DNA from: Flavobacteriales bacterium
GTDB lineage: Bacteria > Bacteroidota > Bacteroidia > Flavobacteriales_F > PHOS-HE28
Assembly: GCA_016710965.1 (NCBI GenBank)
Contig: JADJTW010000006.1
Span: 180,472 to 244,471, forward strand
Length of the DNA stretch: 64,000 nucleotides
Reading direction: 5' to 3'
Made by a program: the position numbers and the translations under genes. This document shows positions 18,148 to 26,863 of this stretch, one piece after another. The first letter of the stretch is position 1. The number at the start of each line of letters is the position of its first letter. Below the pieces are notes generated by a model. The model was not told the origin of the DNA and did no database searches. It saw nothing but the letters and a program-made list of their open reading frames with translations.

Positions 18148-19619
18148 TGTCGTGCGCGGTGGTATTCCGCGAATTCGTTGATCAGTGCATTGTAGAACAG
18201 CTCGCCCACCTTGCGCGCGCCCTGCGGACTGAAGTGCGTGTAGTCCTCCGCAGCCAGCGGCGGATCGGCCTCCACCCAGCTTACCATGCTGTTCCTACCG
18301 CCCATGGCCTCGTACATGTCCCAGAACACGGCGCCTTGCGCGAGCGCATTGGTCTTCATCGCGTTGCGCACATCCTCCAGGTAGGGCCGTGTCACGTAGG
18401 TGTCCCCTTCCTTGATGCTCATGTCGCTGGGTCCGATCACGATGATGCTCACACCGGGCATCATCCGTTTGAATCGCGCGATCTGCGCGCCGAAGAAGCG
18501 GCCGTATTGCGCGGCATCTTCCGCGCTCTTCAGGTTGGGCAGCACGTTGCCGCCGTATTGCAGGATCAGCAGTTCCACGTCCAGCTCCCGGTACATGCTG
18601 GCGAGCAGGGCTTGATCGCTGCGGCGGAACTCGTAGCCCGCTGCTCCGCGCGCGGGGATGTTGTCCATGGCCACGCCGTTGCGCCCTTCGAGCGATACGC
18701 CGAACACATCGGGACTGTCGGTGCCGCGCAAGGTGATGAGCACCTCTTTCGGCGTCGCGTCGAACCGCCACTCGCGCGTCATGAGCTGCGCGCCGGGCTC
18801 GATGGTCTCGTTGCTCACCTCAGCGCCGTCCACGGTCATGATCAGCTCGATGGGTGCGCGGTGCCAGCCGTAGAAGAGCCTGCACTCCGACCATTGCTGC
18901 GCCTTGCCGAAGCAGCGGCGCTCGGGCTTGAGCAGGATGGTGGCCTCGTGCGTGATGGTGTCCGGTGCGATGGTGTCCGGCAGGATCGTGGTGAACCGCG
19001 AGAAGGCCGAGAGCGCGCCGAAGCGTTCGTGCGTGAGGTCCTTGGGGCGCTTGCCCATGGTGCTGTAGCGCATCCAGTTGCTGCTGATGGTGCGCGAGAC
19101 GCTGAAGTGCGGCACGATGTCGGCCACCGCCACCAGCCCCGGGCCGTTGCCGCCGAACTGCGTTTGCAATTTGTTGCGCACGTATGCCGTGATGCGGTCG
19201 CCCTCGAGCTGCGAATCGCCGTAGTGCAGGATGCGGATGGGCTTGCTGCGCGAGCCTGCGCTCTCCAGTGCCGCGAAGAAGTTGTGCAAGGCCATCTTGC
19301 CCTCGGCAGGATAGTGCAATCGGGTGCGTTCCTCCAGCGGTGCCAGTTTGCTCGCATCGAACCGGAACTTCACGGTATCAACCACGAGCGTGTCCACGGC
19401 GATGCTGTCCGCTTCGGCTTCGATGCTGTCGGTGGGCACGGCCAGGATGTCGCTGATGTCCACTAGTTGCTGCTCTTTGGGGAAGAGCACTTCGCCCGGC
19501 GATGCCAGGTCGATGACCACATTGCCGAGCGTCACGCCTCCTTCCGGCATCAACTGCCCGATGAGCGCGAGCACCAGCAGCACGGCGCAGAGGAAGGTGA
19601 GCACGCGCACGGGGGTCAT
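18144..19619 (-). CDS. SGNH/GDSL-like hydrolase, probable O-acetylation partner B
   Basis: A 491-aa protein with an N-terminal membrane segment (about residues 7-25). Block I is canonical: IRILHYGDSQLEGDRI with the nucleophile Ser in GDSQ. Block III is ELLILQYGGNVL, and block V is DYTHFSPQGARKVG with the catalytic Asp/His. It is a paralog of the next gene by architecture but divergent in sequence. It overlaps both neighbours by 4 bp (ATGA), so all members of this operon should be translated in fixed proportion. Expected location: periplasm, inner-membrane anchored. Confidence 0.87.
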   Translation of the reverse strand: MTPVRVLTFLCAVLLVLALIGQLMPEGGVTLGNVVIDLASPGEVLFPKEQQLVDISDILAVPTDSIEAEADSIAVDTLVVDTVKFRFDASKLAPLEERTRLHYPAEGKMALHNFFAALESAGSRSKPIRILHYGDSQLEGDRITAYVRNKLQTQFGGNGPGLVAVADIVPHFSVSRTISSNWMRYSTMGKRPKDLTHERFGALSAFSRFTTILPDTIAPDTITHEATILLKPERRCFGKAQQWSECRLFYGWHRAPIELIMTVDGAEVSNETIEPGAQLMTREWRFDATPKEVLITLRGTDSPDVFGVSLEGRNGVAMDNIPARGAAGYEFRRSDQALLASMYRELDVELLILQYGGNVLPNLKSAEDAAQYGRFFGAQIARFKRMMPGVSIIVIGPSDMSIKEGDTYVTRPYLEDVRNAMKTNALAQGAVFWDMYEAMGGRNSMVSWVEADPPLAAEDYTHFSPQGARKVGELFYNALINEFAEYHRARQ

Positions 19620-21078
19620 GGCTGCACGGGGATCTTCAGTTTCTGGCCGGGCTTGATGTCTGCCGATATCCCGTTCACCTGCATCAGGTCCTTCGCTTCA
19701 ACCCCGGGGTAGCGCTGCGCGATGCCGTAGAGCGAATCGCCGGTCTGCACAGTGTACCAGGTGAAATCCGCCACGGGCGAGGGCAGGTTGGCGTTGGCGC
19801 CGTTCACCGCCGGAACGGTCCTGTTGGTGGGTTCATCCTCGGGCGCGCTGCTATGGCGTTCGTAGCGCGCGCGTTGCGATGCGGGCACGTAGATCAGCAG
19901 ACGGTCGCCGGCGCTGATCCGGTCGCTGCGCAACTTGTTCCACGTTTTGATCTGCGACACCTTAACGCCGAAGCGCATGGCGATGCTGCCCAGGTAGTCG
20001 CCGCTGCGCACGCGGTAGTGGATGGCCTCGCGGCCGTCGGCGGTGCGCACCGGTGCTGCGGATGCCATGCCGCTGTACGGAGGCACCGGCGCCTGGTGCA
20101 GTTGCTGTTGGACGCGGATGATGGAGTCGGTGAGCTGCACGAAACGATCGCGTTCGCCGCGTGGCAGGCGCAGGCGCTCGAAGGGGGGCACGCGATCGCT
20201 GCACAGCAGCGGGTTCATGGCGCGCAGCCTCGGCACCGGCAGGCCCATCACCGTAGCGATGGCCGCGAAGTGCAGTTCGCTTTCCACGCGCACGCTGTCG
20301 GCGGCCTCGAAGGGGATCACTTCGATGGGTGCGATGCCCAGTTCCTGCGCATGCGTGCTCAGATGGATGAAGGCCATCAGCAACGGCAGCACATCGCGCT
20401 GTCCTTCGGTGCAGTGCTGATAGAGCGTGCGCAGGTCGTGGCTGTTGTTCGTGCGGCCTTGGGCGCGCGCCACGTTGGCGGCCCGCAGGCGAAGGCCATG
20501 AGCGCGAGGCCGGGATCGGCGTACTGGGCGCGCAGGTCCTTCAGGTAGCGCACCGCCGCACGCGTGGCCAGGTGCGGATCACGCCGTTCGTCGCGTTCTG
20601 CGGTCACGTTCAGGCCATAGCGCAAGGCCACCGGGTAGTTCAGCATCCACAGGCCTGCTTCGCCGTTGGGCGAACCCGCGAGGGTATTCATCGCGCTCAG
20701 CGCCATGGGCAGGTACTTCAGTTCCTTCGGTATGCCCTGTTCGGCCAATGCGCCTTCGATGAGGGGGAAGTAGTGCTGCGCCGCGCCCAGCAACGCGCGG
20801 AATTCCTCGCGCCGCGGCTCGCCGTAGAGGTTCACGTAGCGTTCGACGGTGCTGTCGGCGAAGACCGGGATGCCCGGCGCGGCCTTCTGCAGCTGGCTGT
20901 ACAGATCGCGCGTGTCCACAGCGCGGATCACGCCGGGCCGCGCCTCGTGGCGCGCCTCCTCCACCGCCAGACGAACGGGCCAGGTGGTAAGCAGGCTATC
21001 CACGTGCCAGGTGGATTGCCCGGTGGAGACCACCGCACAGCCAAGGCCATAGGAGAGCAGGAGCGAGCGCACGCGCAC
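19616..21078 (-). pseudogene. LysM lytic transglycosylase-like protein, frameshifted
   Basis: Two frames of one gene. Frame one (start GTG about 21078) has a signal-like segment and a lytic-transglycosylase-type domain: VERYVNLYGEPRREEF, PLIEGALAEQGIPKELKYLPMALS, EAGLWMLNYPVALRYGL (catalytic-Glu region ELKYLP), then breaks near 20480. Frame two resumes with ANVARAQGRTN and carries two LysM domains (HYRVRSGDYLGSIAMRFGV and YTVQTGDSLYGIAQRYP) to the stop at 19616. Adding one base at 20477-20484 joins them as FACGPANVARAQGR. The intact enzyme would cleave glycan strands and bind peptidoglycan. It is the first gene of the operon with the SGNH and MBOAT genes. Confidence 0.82.
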
Positions 21079-21224
21079 TGGGTAAAGCAAGGATCGGGCA
21101 ATACAAGAACGCGCGCGAGGGGGGCGGAATTCTCCACGAGGGGGTGTGGAGTGGACTTGTGAGCAGCCCCAAGCCAACTGGCACACCCAGCAATACTGAT
21201 TTCATGGCTATCAAGTTGATCGCA

Positions 21225-21987
21225 TTAGAAGGAAAGCCCCAATCGAAGTGAGACAGGTCCAAGGGTAAGGCCCGATCTGAGTAGTCCTGCCGGACCGACC
21301 AAACGGTTGAAATCAAGACCATCCGGCAATCCTTCATTTCCGTAGCCTGTCTGATCATACCGCCCCGTTACGAATGCAACACCGGTTGCGCCTGCCTCAA
21401 AAGTCAAGGAGAGTTGTTTTCCCCCCAACCGCAATCCTAAATGAATGGTGGCCAGGTAGGTGTTTGTCGAAATTGTACTATATCGTGAGTTCGAATACAA
21501 CCCTTCCTCTTTATGCCAGCGGTGATCCCAACTGAAACAGGCGCCAGCGACAATCACAAGTTCCTTGGAGAACGAAAGCGGGATATCCCTCGCGATCAAT
21601 CCTTCAGCCCTCGTGTAGCTGGTGCTGTAGATCTCGTTGCCGTAACGACCACGCCACCCTAACCCGAGGCCCACTCCCACATTGTCCTTAAGCGAATAAT
21701 TAGCGCGCAGATGCATTACTGGATCCGTTACTGAACGCACGCTGACAAAGGCGTTGCGCCAAAATTCACTTGGGAGATAGGGAAGCCCTGTAGCACCATT
21801 GATACCGAAAGGTGTGACGAGGCTTTGTCGAAAGGTGTAGGGGTCTGCGATCCCGATCTCGATCCGCACACGTCTGTGCATCGCACGAGTGGTGTCTGCA
21901 ATACCCCCCCCCTGGTGTAGCTATTACCACTGAGGAAAGCGCCGCAGCGATGCCCGTTGCTACCTGTCGAAGGATATTCACCCTCAT
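21225..21987 (-). pseudogene. IADPY-type outer-membrane-like protein, copy B, broken at a G9 tract
   Basis: The start and signal peptide (MRVNILRQVATGIAAAL..., ATG at 21987) lie in one frame and the rest in another (open to 21225). The switch is at a run of nine G residues (minus strand). With eight G the signal would read through as TPGGGIADTTRAMHRR into EIGIADPYTFRQSL. The mature part alternates aromatic and polar residues like a beta-barrel (NYSLKDNVGVGLGLGWRGRYG, GLTLGPVSLRLGLSF end) and aligns with the protein at 24360-25082: IADPY, FWRNAF / LWRNAF, FSWDHRWHKE / IAWDRRWHEL. The ATG overlaps the upstream stop (TGATG). Function unknown. Confidence 0.75.
21904..21912. repeat. homopolymer tract C9 (G9 on the coding strand)
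   Basis: Nine consecutive C on the plus strand, inside the signal-peptide junction of the copy-B protein. Nine units put the gene out of frame; eight or eleven would restore it. Confidence 0.9.
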
Positions 21988-22346
21988 CAGCGTTTCCTTT
22001 CGAGACGGGTCAGTGCGCTCTTCAGTTGTTCGTTCTGCAACCTGAGCGCTATCAGTTCTTCGCTCAATTGGATCATGTGCAAAGTGATCTCCTCGATCTT
22101 CCTCAGCAGCATGGCATCGGTGGCTGCAACGTCCAAGCCCTCCTTCACCATCTCCTTGGCGCTGGGCACGCCGGGCAGATGGCCGTGCCGTGCAATGTGC
22201 TTGCTGACATCGGCTAATGGCATCAGCCGGTAGCCCTTCGCGAAGACATCATCGCTCCAGTCGCTCTCGGTCTTCACGGCCACTTTCACCTTCTCGGTGA
22301 GCATACCGTTGTGTACATATTGACCGCCGATCGGGCTTGCTACCAT
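21987..22346 (-). CDS. truncated tail-fibre-like C-terminal domain, copy B
   Basis: A 119-aa protein equal to only the C-terminal part of the long protein at 25091-26694. Shared landmarks: VHNGMLTEKVKVAVKT, HGHLPGVPSA, GLDVAATDAMLLRKIEEITLHMI. This is the Bacteroidota 'LPGIPSA' domain with a C-terminal coiled coil, found at the end of adhesin and tail-fibre-like proteins. The first ten residues (MVASPIGGQY) are unrelated and there is no signal peptide. At DNA level the two copies are nearly identical over the coiled-coil start. The gene begins 7 bp after the stop of the 22354-24363 gene. Probably a duplication remnant caught in an operon. Confidence 0.75.
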   Translation of the reverse strand: MVASPIGGQYVHNGMLTEKVKVAVKTESDWSDDVFAKGYRLMPLADVSKHIARHGHLPGVPSAKEMVKEGLDVAATDAMLLRKIEEITLHMIQLSEELIALRLQNEQLKSALTRLERKR

Positions 22347-22353
22347 GGGCTTG

Positions 22354-24363
22354 TCATTGTTCGGTGAGCACCAACCGCAACTGCTCCGGCAGGCCGTTCA
22401 CCCATACGCTTAGCACGAAGGTGCCCGGGGCAAGGCTGGCCGCATCCACCGGCAGTGCATGCGTGCCTGCGGTGAGCAGCATCGGCGAGGAACTCGCAAC
22501 GCGCTGGCCCAGGCCATTGAGCAAGTCCCACCGCAGCTCGGCGTTCTCGTAGAGGCTTACCTCCAATGTCGATAGCCCCACGCTCGGGTTGGGCACAAGG
22601 CGCATGGTGGTCTGCGGGCTTGGCGGAACGCGCGCCGCCAGCAGGCGCGCTTGGTCGCGGGCGAAGGCGTCCGCTGGGAATGGCACGCGTTTGTCCTCAT
22701 TCGCCTGGGCCTCGCTGCCTTGCAGGCCCATGTGTACGATCATCTCGCATCCAGCCGGATCGATCACCGCCTCCACATGGCTGCCGTATTCGGCCTCGAA
22801 ACCCGGCTGCCACACCACCGCTGCGCCCGCCCTGAATTGCGAAGTGATGCCTTCGCGTACCGTGAAGCGCGGCTCGGTGATGATGGGGTCGGCGAAAGAG
22901 GCGGTAATAGGTGTAATATGATCTGGTCCGATTGGAGGTGCTGGATCTACTGTGAGCACATTCTTAACCGCGAAGTCCTGGTCATAGATCAGATCGCGGT
23001 TGTACAAGGTGAGGTCGACGCATTCGCGCTGCCACTGAGCCTTGACAACTTCTGACAGACCATAGTAGGGTTGCACACCGGTGAAGGAGCTGGTGTTCAC
23101 TACGCAGTAATCAGACGGAAGAAGCGCGTCCTCACTATCGTTGAGCATAAGCTTCGCTTGTCTAAGCACTACGGAATAAATGTCGTTCGGAGGTTGATTC
23201 TCGTCATACACAAACAGAGGAATCCAGCAGAACACCTCACCTGTCCCATAGAAATTGTCATTGTAGTTTGCCACGATGGTGCCGGTGCAGCTTCTTTGGT
23301 CATCACCAATTCCGTTGGTAGTGCCATACACACTGTTCTTGAAGACGCCAACACTGCTGTCCCAGATGTTATGAGCGAAGGTGTTTGCCAGTTGTATCAT
23401 GTCATCGCTGGTGAATGGGGCTGATCCGAATAGTGAGTATGACGCGAGAGGTGCCTGAATTGTCGAAGCTCCATGAGCGACATCTTCGTAGAGCGCGTAG
23501 TTGTTACTGTCCTCGTCAGGCGTTGAATTCCAGACCTTCGAATATGTATTGGCCCAGTGGTGCATGTGGCTCTTGATATAGTTCGCAATGTTGTCGGCCT
23601 TGTCTTTGAGCAGCTGTGCTGGTGGGTTGAAAGCCGCAGCGAGATGGTAGAGGGCAACCGCTAGATCGGCTTGGACATTGAGCTGAGCCGGATTGATGCA
23701 GTCGCAGAAATTGCAATCCGAATGGTCGCCGGGTTGAATGCAGCCGGTGTTAACACAACTTCGCTCGCAGGTAGTTACTGGATCCTTACAAACGCCGTAT
23801 TCATTGGTAATCCAGTGCTCAGCCGTGAGGTAGGCCAGAGTTTCGAGAAGTCTTGGGGTAATGAAAAGGGCGAACTCCCCGTATGTGCTTATGCTATAAG
23901 GCTCATTCAGCGACCAGCCACTGATTGTCTGCGCATACAGGGCAGGATCATTCATGATCTTGTTCACGAACTCAGCCATTGGCAAGGTTAGCTCACTTGC
24001 ATAGTGTAGCCATGAAGCGTGTTCCTCTTCCGATTCCATATCAGTGACCCAGACTGGAGGAAGCCACAAGTCATTCGGTGGTACCCTCTTCATCTGGAGG
24101 TGGTAGGCATGCCTAACGAAATGAGTCAAGTATGCTCGGTCTCCCGTTGCCTCATACAAACGTAAATAGCAGCGAAGCGTCCAGCCCCAAGACTGATACC
24201 AGGTGTCGTTAGAAGTGAGATATGAATACGAGCCTGTTGTGAATGGCACATGTTGCATGTCGAAATTCTCCTTGAATGGATACGGCGCCTGGGCGATTGC
24301 TGTAGCCGCTAGAAGTGGAGCGATGAATGCGAGGGTGCTCCGGGTGGTCGTGCGGCTTTTCAT
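22354..24363 (-). CDS. large secreted protein with helical-barrel-like domain and T9SS tail
   Basis: A 669-aa exported protein. Signal peptide about 1-25. Residues about 40-470 are helix-rich with repeated aromatic and Glu/Asp motifs (WYQSWGWTLRCYLRLYEATGDRAYLTHF, ADLAVALYHLAAAF, YNDNFYGTGEVFCWIPLF), reminiscent of (alpha/alpha)-barrel sugar lyases, epimerases and heparinase-like enzymes; I cannot name the activity. A Cys-rich insertion (CERSCVNTGCIQPGDHSDCNFCDC) may bind metal or be disulfide-bonded. A GFEAEYGSHVEAVI segment and a T9SS type A domain close the protein. Its middle is visibly richer in A/T than the flanks. The ATG overlaps the upstream stop (ATGA). Confidence 0.72.
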   Translation of the reverse strand: MKSRTTTRSTLAFIAPLLAATAIAQAPYPFKENFDMQHVPFTTGSYSYLTSNDTWYQSWGWTLRCYLRLYEATGDRAYLTHFVRHAYHLQMKRVPPNDLWLPPVWVTDMESEEEHASWLHYASELTLPMAEFVNKIMNDPALYAQTISGWSLNEPYSISTYGEFALFITPRLLETLAYLTAEHWITNEYGVCKDPVTTCERSCVNTGCIQPGDHSDCNFCDCINPAQLNVQADLAVALYHLAAAFNPPAQLLKDKADNIANYIKSHMHHWANTYSKVWNSTPDEDSNNYALYEDVAHGASTIQAPLASYSLFGSAPFTSDDMIQLANTFAHNIWDSSVGVFKNSVYGTTNGIGDDQRSCTGTIVANYNDNFYGTGEVFCWIPLFVYDENQPPNDIYSVVLRQAKLMLNDSEDALLPSDYCVVNTSSFTGVQPYYGLSEVVKAQWQRECVDLTLYNRDLIYDQDFAVKNVLTVDPAPPIGPDHITPITASFADPIITEPRFTVREGITSQFRAGAAVVWQPGFEAEYGSHVEAVIDPAGCEMIVHMGLQGSEAQANEDKRVPFPADAFARDQARLLAARVPPSPQTTMRLVPNPSVGLSTLEVSLYENAELRWDLLNGLGQRVASSSPMLLTAGTHALPVDAASLAPGTFVLSVWVNGLPEQLRLVLTEQ

Positions 24364-25082
24364 GCTTTGATGGTGTAGGAGAGCCTGAAAGTCATTGGTC
24401 CGAATGCATAGGCGTCCCTGAACGACCCCAGGGGCCCTATCCAGTGTTCGAAATCGCCTCGTACTTCGGTCGCATCAAGCCTGAAGTAATCCCCGCCGAT
24501 GCGAGCCGCGAGGAGCAGATTCAGGTCGCATCCGAGAGTGAACGAGCCGAAATCGAATCGCATGCCAGCCACGGCGGCGAATGACACGTATTCGATGGTG
24601 CTTTTGAATGTGACCGTGTTCGAGTACGGGCTGTACAATTCATGCCATCTGCGGTCCCATGCGATGCATGCGCCGATAGCGGGCCGAAGTTTCGGAGAGG
24701 ACCACCGGTTCGGACTCACAAGAATGACTCCATAGGCCCGTTCAAAGCTCGTCTTGTAGGGAGGGGCACCCATGCGCTGTGACCAGCCGCCCAGCGCGAT
24801 CTCGAAATCGTCTTTTGGTTGGTATCCTAGCTGAAAGGTGCGCACCCAGGCAACAAGGCTCCCGCGATGATGGAATGCGTTGCGCCATAACGCACCACCT
24901 TCTATCGGTCGTCCATTGCCGAAGTCCAGATCGGAAGTGTAGAGATCTTCTCTTGCGAGGTAGGGATCTGCAATACCGATTCCGAAGTTGAACCGATGAT
25001 GCTTCGTGTCTACAGTGTCTCGCTGTTGCGCCTTCGTGTTCAACGCTATGAGCAGACCGAGGATTGCAAGCTGGCTCTTCAT
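24360..25082 (-). CDS. IADPY-type outer-membrane-like protein, copy A
   Basis: A 240-aa exported protein: signal peptide about 1-18 (NTKAQ), then alternating beta-strand pattern (FNFGIGIADPYLARED, FEIALGGWSQRMG, AVAGMRFDFGSFTLGCDLNLL, TFRLSYTIKA end). The length and pattern suggest a small outer-membrane beta-barrel or lipocalin-like protein. It is intact, unlike its copy at 21225-21987. It follows the tail-fibre-like gene by 8 bp and overlaps the next gene by ATGA, so it sits in the middle of the island's operon. Function unknown. Confidence 0.75.
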   Translation of the reverse strand: MKSQLAILGLLIALNTKAQQRDTVDTKHHRFNFGIGIADPYLAREDLYTSDLDFGNGRPIEGGALWRNAFHHRGSLVAWVRTFQLGYQPKDDFEIALGGWSQRMGAPPYKTSFERAYGVILVSPNRWSSPKLRPAIGACIAWDRRWHELYSPYSNTVTFKSTIEYVSFAAVAGMRFDFGSFTLGCDLNLLLAARIGGDYFRLDATEVRGDFEHWIGPLGSFRDAYAFGPMTFRLSYTIKA

Positions 25083-25090
25083 GAGATGTC

Positions 25091-26694
25091 TTACTTGCCT
25101 CCGCTCGTGATAGAACTCAACGATTTCCGCAACTCCGCGTTCTCCAGTCTCATTTTCCGCATCTCATCATCCATCCGGATCATATGCAAAGTGATCTCCT
25201 CGATCTTCCTTAGCAGCATGGCATCGGTGGCGGCCACATCAAGCCCCTTTTCCACCATCTCGTCAGCGCTGGGCACACCGGGTAGGTGGCCATGCTTCTT
25301 TATGTGGTCCCGAACCTCGTTCAAGGGCATTAGCACATAGCCCTTTCGGAACACGTAGTCGCTCCAATCATCGCTTGTCTTTACGGCCACCTTCACTTTT
25401 TCGGTAAGGATTCCATTATGAACGTATAACCCGTAGTCGTATTCCGTTTCAATGTCCACTTCTCCGATGCTCACCTTGCCTTCGGGGAATACCGTAAGGG
25501 CATGCGAGCTCATGCGGCCGTCGTTATGCAAGGTGAGCACGTCGTACAGCGGGTCTCCGGTCACCGGTTGGTGGTAGAACATGAGCCGGTCTTGTTCCGG
25601 CGGGTTGTGCAACGCCCAATAGGGATTCGGGGTGCTCCCTGCAGGATGGGTTTGAAGGGTCAACCAATTCCCGTTGCCCGATACAACGTTCACCCGACCA
25701 GCGTTCTCCACGCTGGTGTTCGTCTCCAAGTTGCTGCCGATCACGAATTCTCCGCCAGCGGTGAGGCGCATTCGCACGAGGTTGTTCGACTTGAACCCGA
25801 ATCCGCGATCGTCAACACTGCCAATGAACGGACGCGTAGCATCGCAGGTGAGCAGGTTGTTACCACCGGTCCTCCAGAACGGGAAAAGGTCATCCTCGCA
25901 AGGAACATCATCGAACAGGTCCAGGTTGCCGACAGTCCCATCCGCATCAATGCCCAGCACTCCTGTTGCTCCCAATCCAAGGATCTTCATCTGCCCGTCG
26001 CTCGTCAACCTCAACCGCTCTTCTCCATTGCTCTTGAACACCACGTCCTGCGCATCGCTGGTGCCCAGGTATTGGGCGGCGGGGTCGGTGTTGGCATTGC
26101 CGCCCATCTGCCAATCGCTGCGTTCGGGCTGGGTAAGGGTGATGCGCTCGCTGCCGATCCTGCATTGGTTGGCATCGGTAACGCTAACCGCGTACGGCAG
26201 GGCGCCGAGCGCGCTGCGGTCCTGGGTGTACACCTCATCGCCCCAGTCGTAGCTGTAGGGCGGCACACCATCGTCCACCGTTACGTCTATGCTGCCATTG
26301 TAGCACTCGTAGCAGCTGATGTTGTAGCCGCTCAGGTACCGGTAGGGCGTTGCGCTGACCTGAAGGGCCACAGGCTCCACCAGGGTGATCTGCGCCTGCA
26401 CCTCAACGAAATCGGCATCCTTCACGCTGATGATGTAGAGCCCGGCGGCCAGGCCGGTCTGATCCTCGGCGTTCGATCCATTGGACCATTGGATGATGTA
26501 CGGCGCAGTGCCACCCGTGATCGTGGCATCGATGGCGCCGTCCTGCGCGCCGAAGCAGGTGATGTGGTAGCCGTTATGGTCCGGCGCGTCCAGCGTGACT
26601 TGGAGGGTTTGCGCGGAGAGCGCACTAGCGCATAGCGCGAACGTCAGCAGCGAGATGGATCTTGCGGGGGGGGCAGAAAACGCGGTGTGCTCAT
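25091..26694 (-). pseudogene. SprB-repeat adhesin-like protein with LPGVPSA C-terminal domain, broken at a C8 tract
   Basis: Reading the frame upstream of the apparent GTG at 26425 gives SLLTFALCASALSAQ (a signal peptide) and then coding sequence, but no start codon before a stop at 26705. An ATG at 26694 encodes MSTPRFLPPP and fits if the C8 run (26666-26673) had nine C. The joined protein (about 535 aa) has two SprB-like repeats (ITCFGAQDGAIDATITGGTAP and ISCYECYNGSIDVTV), a region of beta-helical, fibre-like repeats with RLRLTSDGQMKILG / RMRLTAGGEFVIG units, and the HGHLPGVPSADEMVEKGLDV coiled-coil domain at the C-terminus. Expected to be a surface adhesin or fibre. First gene of the island operon. 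Confidence 0.78.
26666..26673. repeat. homopolymer tract G8 (C8 on the coding strand)
   Basis: Eight consecutive G on the plus strand, seven codons after the ATG of the SprB-repeat gene. Eight units put the gene out of frame; six or nine would open it. Confidence 0.9.
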
Positions 26695-26759
26695 GGCCTT
26701 GGGTTCAGTCGTTCGCTTTCGACAGGTCGAAGGTGCGCATGCCTCTGGGCTATTCGCAA

Positions 26760-26837
26760 TACCTGTTTCCAGGTATTTTTCGAGTGTAATGATGTCCTTA
26801 AGCATCATTAGCAGCAGCATCTACCTGGAAACAGGTA
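26760..26837. repeat. 78-bp two-fold symmetric nested palindrome
   Basis: Outer arms TACCTGTTTCCAGGTA (26760-26775) and TACCTGGAAACAGGTA (26822-26837) are exact reverse complements, and inner arms TAATGATG (26787-26794) and CATCATTA (26803-26810) are too. Both pairs share the same centre, 26798.5, separated by symmetric 11-nt unpaired stretches; the middle contains CTTAAG. The element is AT-rich compared with its surroundings and sits upstream of the SprB-repeat operon. Confidence 0.85.
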
Positions 26838-26863
26838 GATGAATGGGATGCAGCGCCCAAGGA

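Noticed and set aside
15149..19466. Long plus-strand open frames opposite the MBOAT and SGNH genes
   Set aside because: Antisense shadows with no domains; the minus-strand proteins carry clear catalytic motifs.
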